Part shown: one piece after another, positions 41,680 to 44,395 of the stretch
How positions within the stretch are numbered: position 1 is the first letter of the stretch
Layout: each line of letters starts with the position of its first letter
NCBI GenBank assembly: GCA_007693945.1
Contig: RECP01000024.1
Span: forward strand, 1 to 44,395
Reading direction: 5' to 3'
DNA from: Spirochaetaceae bacterium
Lineage (GTDB): Bacteria > Spirochaetota > Spirochaetia > DSM-27196 > PWMO01
Length of the DNA: 44,395 nucleotides
Position numbers and translations under genes: made by a program
Notes under the pieces: model-generated
The model's database searches: none
What the model was told of the DNA's origin: nothing
Seen by the model: the letters and a program-made list of their open reading frames with translations, nothing else

Positions 41680-42723
41680 ATGAAAATGAATGCAGCCTTT
41701 CTTGACGGAATCGACGACATCAACGTTCGGCAGACCGACGTTCCCGCGCCAAAGGCCGATGAGGCACTGTTGAAGGTCAACAGCTGCGCAGTCTGCGGAT
41801 CGGATCTCAAAATCTTCCACTACGGCAACCAGCGCGTCAAGTATCCGACCATTGTGGGGCACGAAGTATCGGGTGAGGTCGTTGAAGTGGGAACCGCGGT
41901 AGAGGCCGTTGGCGTTGGAGACCGGGTGGCGGTAGGAGCCGACATACCCGGCGTGTGGAACACCAACGTAGCCGGCAAGACCGAGTTTGTCGACTACGCT
42001 ACCGGGCACGAGTTCGCCGGCGGCTTTGCCCAGTACATGCTGCTGAACGCCGAGATGATCAAGTTCGGCCCGATGACCAGGCTGCCCGATCAACTCTCCT
42101 TTGAAGCCGGCGCGCTGGCGGAACCGCTGGCGTGCGCGCTGCACGGGCTGGAACTGGCTCAGTTCGGTCCCGGCAAGAGTATCGCGGTGATCGGGCTTGG
42201 TCCCATCGGGGTCATGATCCTGCAGGTAGCGCACGCCTACGGGGCTTCCGGGGTATTCGGTATCCAGCGGTCCCGAACGCGGCTTGAAATGGCGCGCCGG
42301 ATGGTGGACAACGTGCGCTACATTGCCGCCGAGGAGCAGAACGTGGTGGAGACCGTGCTCGCCGAGACCGACGGGCTTGGGGTTGACTGCGTGATAACCT
42401 CCGCGGGTACCGTACAGTCACACGTGGACGCAATTCACATGGTGGCTCACCGCGGCTTTGTGAATCTCTTCGGCGGCCTGCGCGGACAGCCGCCTCTGAC
42501 CATTGACTCCAACATCATTCACTACAAGGAGTGTTTCGTAACGGGCAGCCACGGCTGCCTGCCACGGCATCACAAGCAGGCGGTGCAGTTGCTGGCATCC
42601 GGCAAGGTCAGCGGCGATCGCTATATCCATCGCAGGTTTCCGCTGGACCGGATTCGGGACGCCTACGCTTATCACGAGTCACGCGCCGGACTGAAAGTGG
42701 TCATCAAGCCAAACGGGGACTGA
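41680..42723 (+). CDS. zinc-type dehydrogenase (sorbitol/threonine dehydrogenase group), structural zinc site lost
   Basis: About 347 residues. Catalytic ligands C39 (CAVCGSDL), H61 and E62 (GHEVSGEVVEVG), cofactor motif GLGPIGVM and the GGFAQYML block are present. In the catalytic-domain lobe where CxxCxxC...C normally binds a second zinc (about 88-110) the sequence is IPGVWNTNVAGKTEFVDYAT, without Cys. It probably oxidises a sugar alcohol or sugar phosphate using NAD(P). ATG 41680 (or 41686) is the start; the frame upstream runs into the promoter. It is followed 1 base later by the AlsE/Rpe-type epimerase gene and then a DeoR regulator. Its exact substrate is unknown. Confidence 0.88.
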   Translation: MKMNAAFLDGIDDINVRQTDVPAPKADEALLKVNSCAVCGSDLKIFHYGNQRVKYPTIVGHEVSGEVVEVGTAVEAVGVGDRVAVGADIPGVWNTNVAGKTEFVDYATGHEFAGGFAQYMLLNAEMIKFGPMTRLPDQLSFEAGALAEPLACALHGLELAQFGPGKSIAVIGLGPIGVMILQVAHAYGASGVFGIQRSRTRLEMARRMVDNVRYIAAEEQNVVETVLAETDGLGVDCVITSAGTVQSHVDAIHMVAHRGFVNLFGGLRGQPPLTIDSNIIHYKECFVTGSHGCLPRHHKQAVQLLASGKVSGDRYIHRRFPLDRIRDAYAYHESRAGLKVVIKPNGD

Positions 42724-42724
42724 G

Positions 42725-43408
42725 ATGCACCAACCCGAACGCGCCTTCACCGTTGCCCCTTCCCTGATGTGCGCCGACCTGCTGAATCTCGGCAGTGAGC
42801 TGAGCACGTTCGAGCAGGCCGGCATGGAACTGCTGCACATGGATATCATGGACGGCCACTACGTTCCCAATATGACACTGAGCCCGGATGTGTGTACGCA
42901 GGTTGCCGCGGCGTGCGCGATACCGCAGGATATCCACCTGATGGTCGAAAACGTTGACCGGTTTGTGCCACTGTTCAGTGCTGCAGCGCCGCGCTACATG
43001 ACGTTTCACCCCGAGACCACGCGACACCCGCTGCGCACGATGCAACAGATACGCGCCGGCGGTATCCGGCCCGGCATAGCCATCGATCCCGCGGTGTCGC
43101 TGGCCACGGTGGAGCCGTTGTTGTTGGAAGCCGACATAGTGTGCGTCATGACGGTCAGCCCCGGCTACTCCGGACAGGCGCTGATTCCCTGGTCTCTGGA
43201 CAAGATCGCCGATCTGGCGCAACTGCGCGCGCAGCGCGGGCTGGACTTTTTGATTGAAGCCGACGGTAACGCGAGTTGGGATAACATCCCGCCGATGGTC
43301 GATGCCGGTGCCGACATCATCGTGGCCGGAACATCTTCGCTGTTTGACGCTACAATGAGCCGCTCTGATGCCCTCACGCGTCTTCAACGCCTGGCCCGCC
43401 GAGAGTAG
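42725..43408 (+). CDS. ribulose-phosphate 3-epimerase family protein, allulose-6-phosphate epimerase-like
   Basis: 227 residues. TIM barrel with APSLMCADLLNLG, MDIMDGHYVPNMTLSP (metal-ligand His/Asp), IHLMVENV, MTFHPET, VMTVSPGYSGQ (phosphate-binding) and DGNASWDNI. SLMCADLL and MDGHYVPNMTLSP match AlsE (allulose-6-phosphate 3-epimerase) more closely than Rpe, where SILSAD and NLTFGP are usual. It would move ketose phosphates between C3 epimers. GGGGAC lies just before ATG 42725. Together with the two dehydrogenases and an isomerase it suggests a pathway from a polyol phosphate to fructose-6-phosphate. A true Rpe role is the alternative. Confidence 0.88.
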   Translation: MHQPERAFTVAPSLMCADLLNLGSELSTFEQAGMELLHMDIMDGHYVPNMTLSPDVCTQVAAACAIPQDIHLMVENVDRFVPLFSAAAPRYMTFHPETTRHPLRTMQQIRAGGIRPGIAIDPAVSLATVEPLLLEADIVCVMTVSPGYSGQALIPWSLDKIADLAQLRAQRGLDFLIEADGNASWDNIPPMVDAGADIIVAGTSSLFDATMSRSDALTRLQRLARRE

Positions 43409-43417
43409 CAGCAACCG

Positions 43418-44230
43418 ATGCTGGAACGCGAACGCGAAGAGGCGATCATACAGCACCTGCAGCGGCGCCGCTTTGCCAGGGTGCACGATCTGGTAGCGGT
43501 GACGGCGGCATCGGAGGCAACCATACGGCGCGACCTGCAGCGAATGGACACCAATGGTCTGCTGAAGCGCGTGCGCGGCGGCGCAGAGTGCCGGCAGGTC
43601 GCACCTGCCGCGGTTCCGCACTCCGAGGCAGGCAGATCTGCGGCACAGCGCCGCTGGACCGCAGACAGCGCGCCGTTGCGGACGCGCATCACAATCAACG
43701 ATCATCAGAAACGGCGCATCGCCGCCGCCGCCGCGCGGCTGTGCCGTGACGGCAACACCCTGTTCATCGACGGCGGGTCCACGACGTACTACCTGGCCGA
43801 GTTCCTCGAGGCTCGCGAGCTTACCATCGTTACCAACTCGCTGGCAATCGCAAACCAGACCAACTACACGCTCGGCTGCCAGACAATTATCGCCGGCGGC
43901 ATCATTGACCCGCAGTCCGAGCTGGTCTTTGATCCCGTCGGCCGGGATTTTTTCTCTGATTACTCCGCCGACATCCTGTTCATGGGCGTGGCCGGCATAA
44001 CCGAGCATGGAATCACCAATACCCACGGACGCGTGGTACAGACCGCGCGTCAGATGATCGCACACGCCGCCAGGATCGTTGTGCTGGCCGACTCCTCCAA
44101 GTTCCGCGCCGGCGGTCACATCCTTCTCTGCGGCCTGGAGACTGTCGATACCATTGTAACGGACGCCGGTGTGTCGCAAACCGACCGCGAACGAGCCGCC
44201 GCGGCCGGTGTTGAGCTGATTGTGGTGTAG
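43418..44230 (+). CDS. DeoR/GlpR-family transcriptional repressor
   Basis: 270 residues. An N-terminal DeoR winged helix-turn-helix (residues 2-57: EREEAIIQHLQRRRFARVHDL, then EATIRRDLQRMDTNGLLKRV) ends with RGGAE. A linker leads to a sugar-phosphate isomerase-like sensor domain (about 90-270) with IDGGSTTYYLAEFL, IVTNSLAIA and the ADSSKF block. These proteins repress catabolic operons and release DNA on binding a phosphorylated sugar. It is the last gene of the dehydrogenase-epimerase operon, 9 bases behind the epimerase. It probably controls the divergent promoters at 41578-41672. The ribosome site is weak (GAGAG). Confidence 0.9.
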   Translation: MLEREREEAIIQHLQRRRFARVHDLVAVTAASEATIRRDLQRMDTNGLLKRVRGGAECRQVAPAAVPHSEAGRSAAQRRWTADSAPLRTRITINDHQKRRIAAAAARLCRDGNTLFIDGGSTTYYLAEFLEARELTIVTNSLAIANQTNYTLGCQTIIAGGIIDPQSELVFDPVGRDFFSDYSADILFMGVAGITEHGITNTHGRVVQTARQMIAHAARIVVLADSSKFRAGGHILLCGLETVDTIVTDAGVSQTDRERAAAAGVELIVV

Positions 44231-44234
44231 GCCT

Positions 44235-44278
44235 GCCGGCGGGGCTCAGGGATCTCATCGCGCCGCCGTCGGTTTTTT
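44235..44278 (+). terminator. Rho-independent terminator behind the DeoR gene
   Basis: 7-bp stem CCGGCGG (44236-44242) with CCGTCGG (44266-44272), one G-T wobble, loop of about 23 bases, followed by six T (44273-44278). It begins 5 bases after the stop codon. Confidence 0.65.
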
Positions 44279-44292
44279 CCTGAACGGCACCC

Positions 44293-44321
44293 TTGACAGC
44301 GGAGGCAAAATCTCATATAAC
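44293..44321 (+). promoter_or_regulatory. sigma70-type promoter of tRNA-Phe
   Basis: -35 TTGACA (44293-44298, perfect), 17-base spacer, -10 TATAAC (44316-44321). The tRNA begins at 44340. Confidence 0.85.
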
Positions 44322-44339
44322 CGTAATCACAAATCACGT

Positions 44340-44395
<56 letters not shown>

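Noticed and set aside
42704..44179. Long minus-strand open frame (491 residues) opposite the epimerase and DeoR genes
   Set aside because: Antisense shadow of two motif-supported genes; composition typical of a GC-rich complementary frame.

Overview
The window reads as a chromosomal stretch of a GC-rich free-living or commensal spirochaete (order Spirochaetales, species not identifiable by eye). Evidence: two FadL-like outer-membrane proteins of the treponemal UPF0164 type, a second-type FliG (FliG1), an alanyl-tRNA synthetase that ends right after its editing domain as in Borrelia and Treponema, a bactofilin, several TPR proteins, and a LoaP/NusG-like antiterminator. Coding density is very high. 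No gap exceeds about 180 bases, and many genes overlap by 4 bases (ATGA/GTGA). I see no phage, transposase, IS element, rRNA or CRISPR array. Both ends of the window cut through tRNA genes (tRNA-Lys at the left, tRNA-Phe at the right).

Layout. 1-5253 (minus strand): partial tRNA-Lys, two FadL-like outer-membrane proteins flanking a small lipoprotein, then a TyrA-like dehydrogenase / bactofilin / TPR operon. 5342-7975 (plus): pta-dapB-dapA (acetyl phosphate, and lysine/diaminopimelate). 7952-11525 (minus): PilZ c-di-GMP receptor, ComEC, RsmA. 11651-16452 (plus): CPBP protease, TlpA-CcdA thiol redox pair, FabZ, long-chain acyl-CoA synthetase. 16505-18461 (minus): a secreted RlpA-like/SPOR protein and an unknown secreted protein. 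18568-25238 (plus): a tightly coupled six-gene operon led by a LoaP-like antiterminator, followed by an NDP-sugar 4,6-dehydratase, a DegT aminotransferase and three subunits of a very divergent molybdenum-hydroxylase (xanthine dehydrogenase) complex. 25358-34371 (plus): dnaE, a YggT protein, recG, rsmD, hisZ-hisG-hisB. 34456-35966 (plus): a small unknown protein and a TPR protein. 35997-39532 (minus): alaS, a TM2-domain protein, fliG1. 39513-44230: a divergent sugar or polyol-phosphate locus (two zinc-type dehydrogenases, a TIM-barrel isomerase, an AlsE/Rpe-type epimerase, a DeoR regulator). Then a terminator and the promoter plus 5' part of tRNA-Phe.

Most of the window is housekeeping. The accessory parts worth attention are (i) the LoaP operon, in which a cell-surface amino-sugar module is coupled to an oxidoreductase complex whose molybdopterin motifs are almost all eroded; (ii) the divergent sugar locus, where both dehydrogenases lack the structural-zinc cysteines and both genes look leaderless; and (iii) two promoters, upstream of dnaE and of the TPR pair, that share a Fur-box-like site. 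Promoters listed here are read by eye as -35/-10 hexamers and are predictions.
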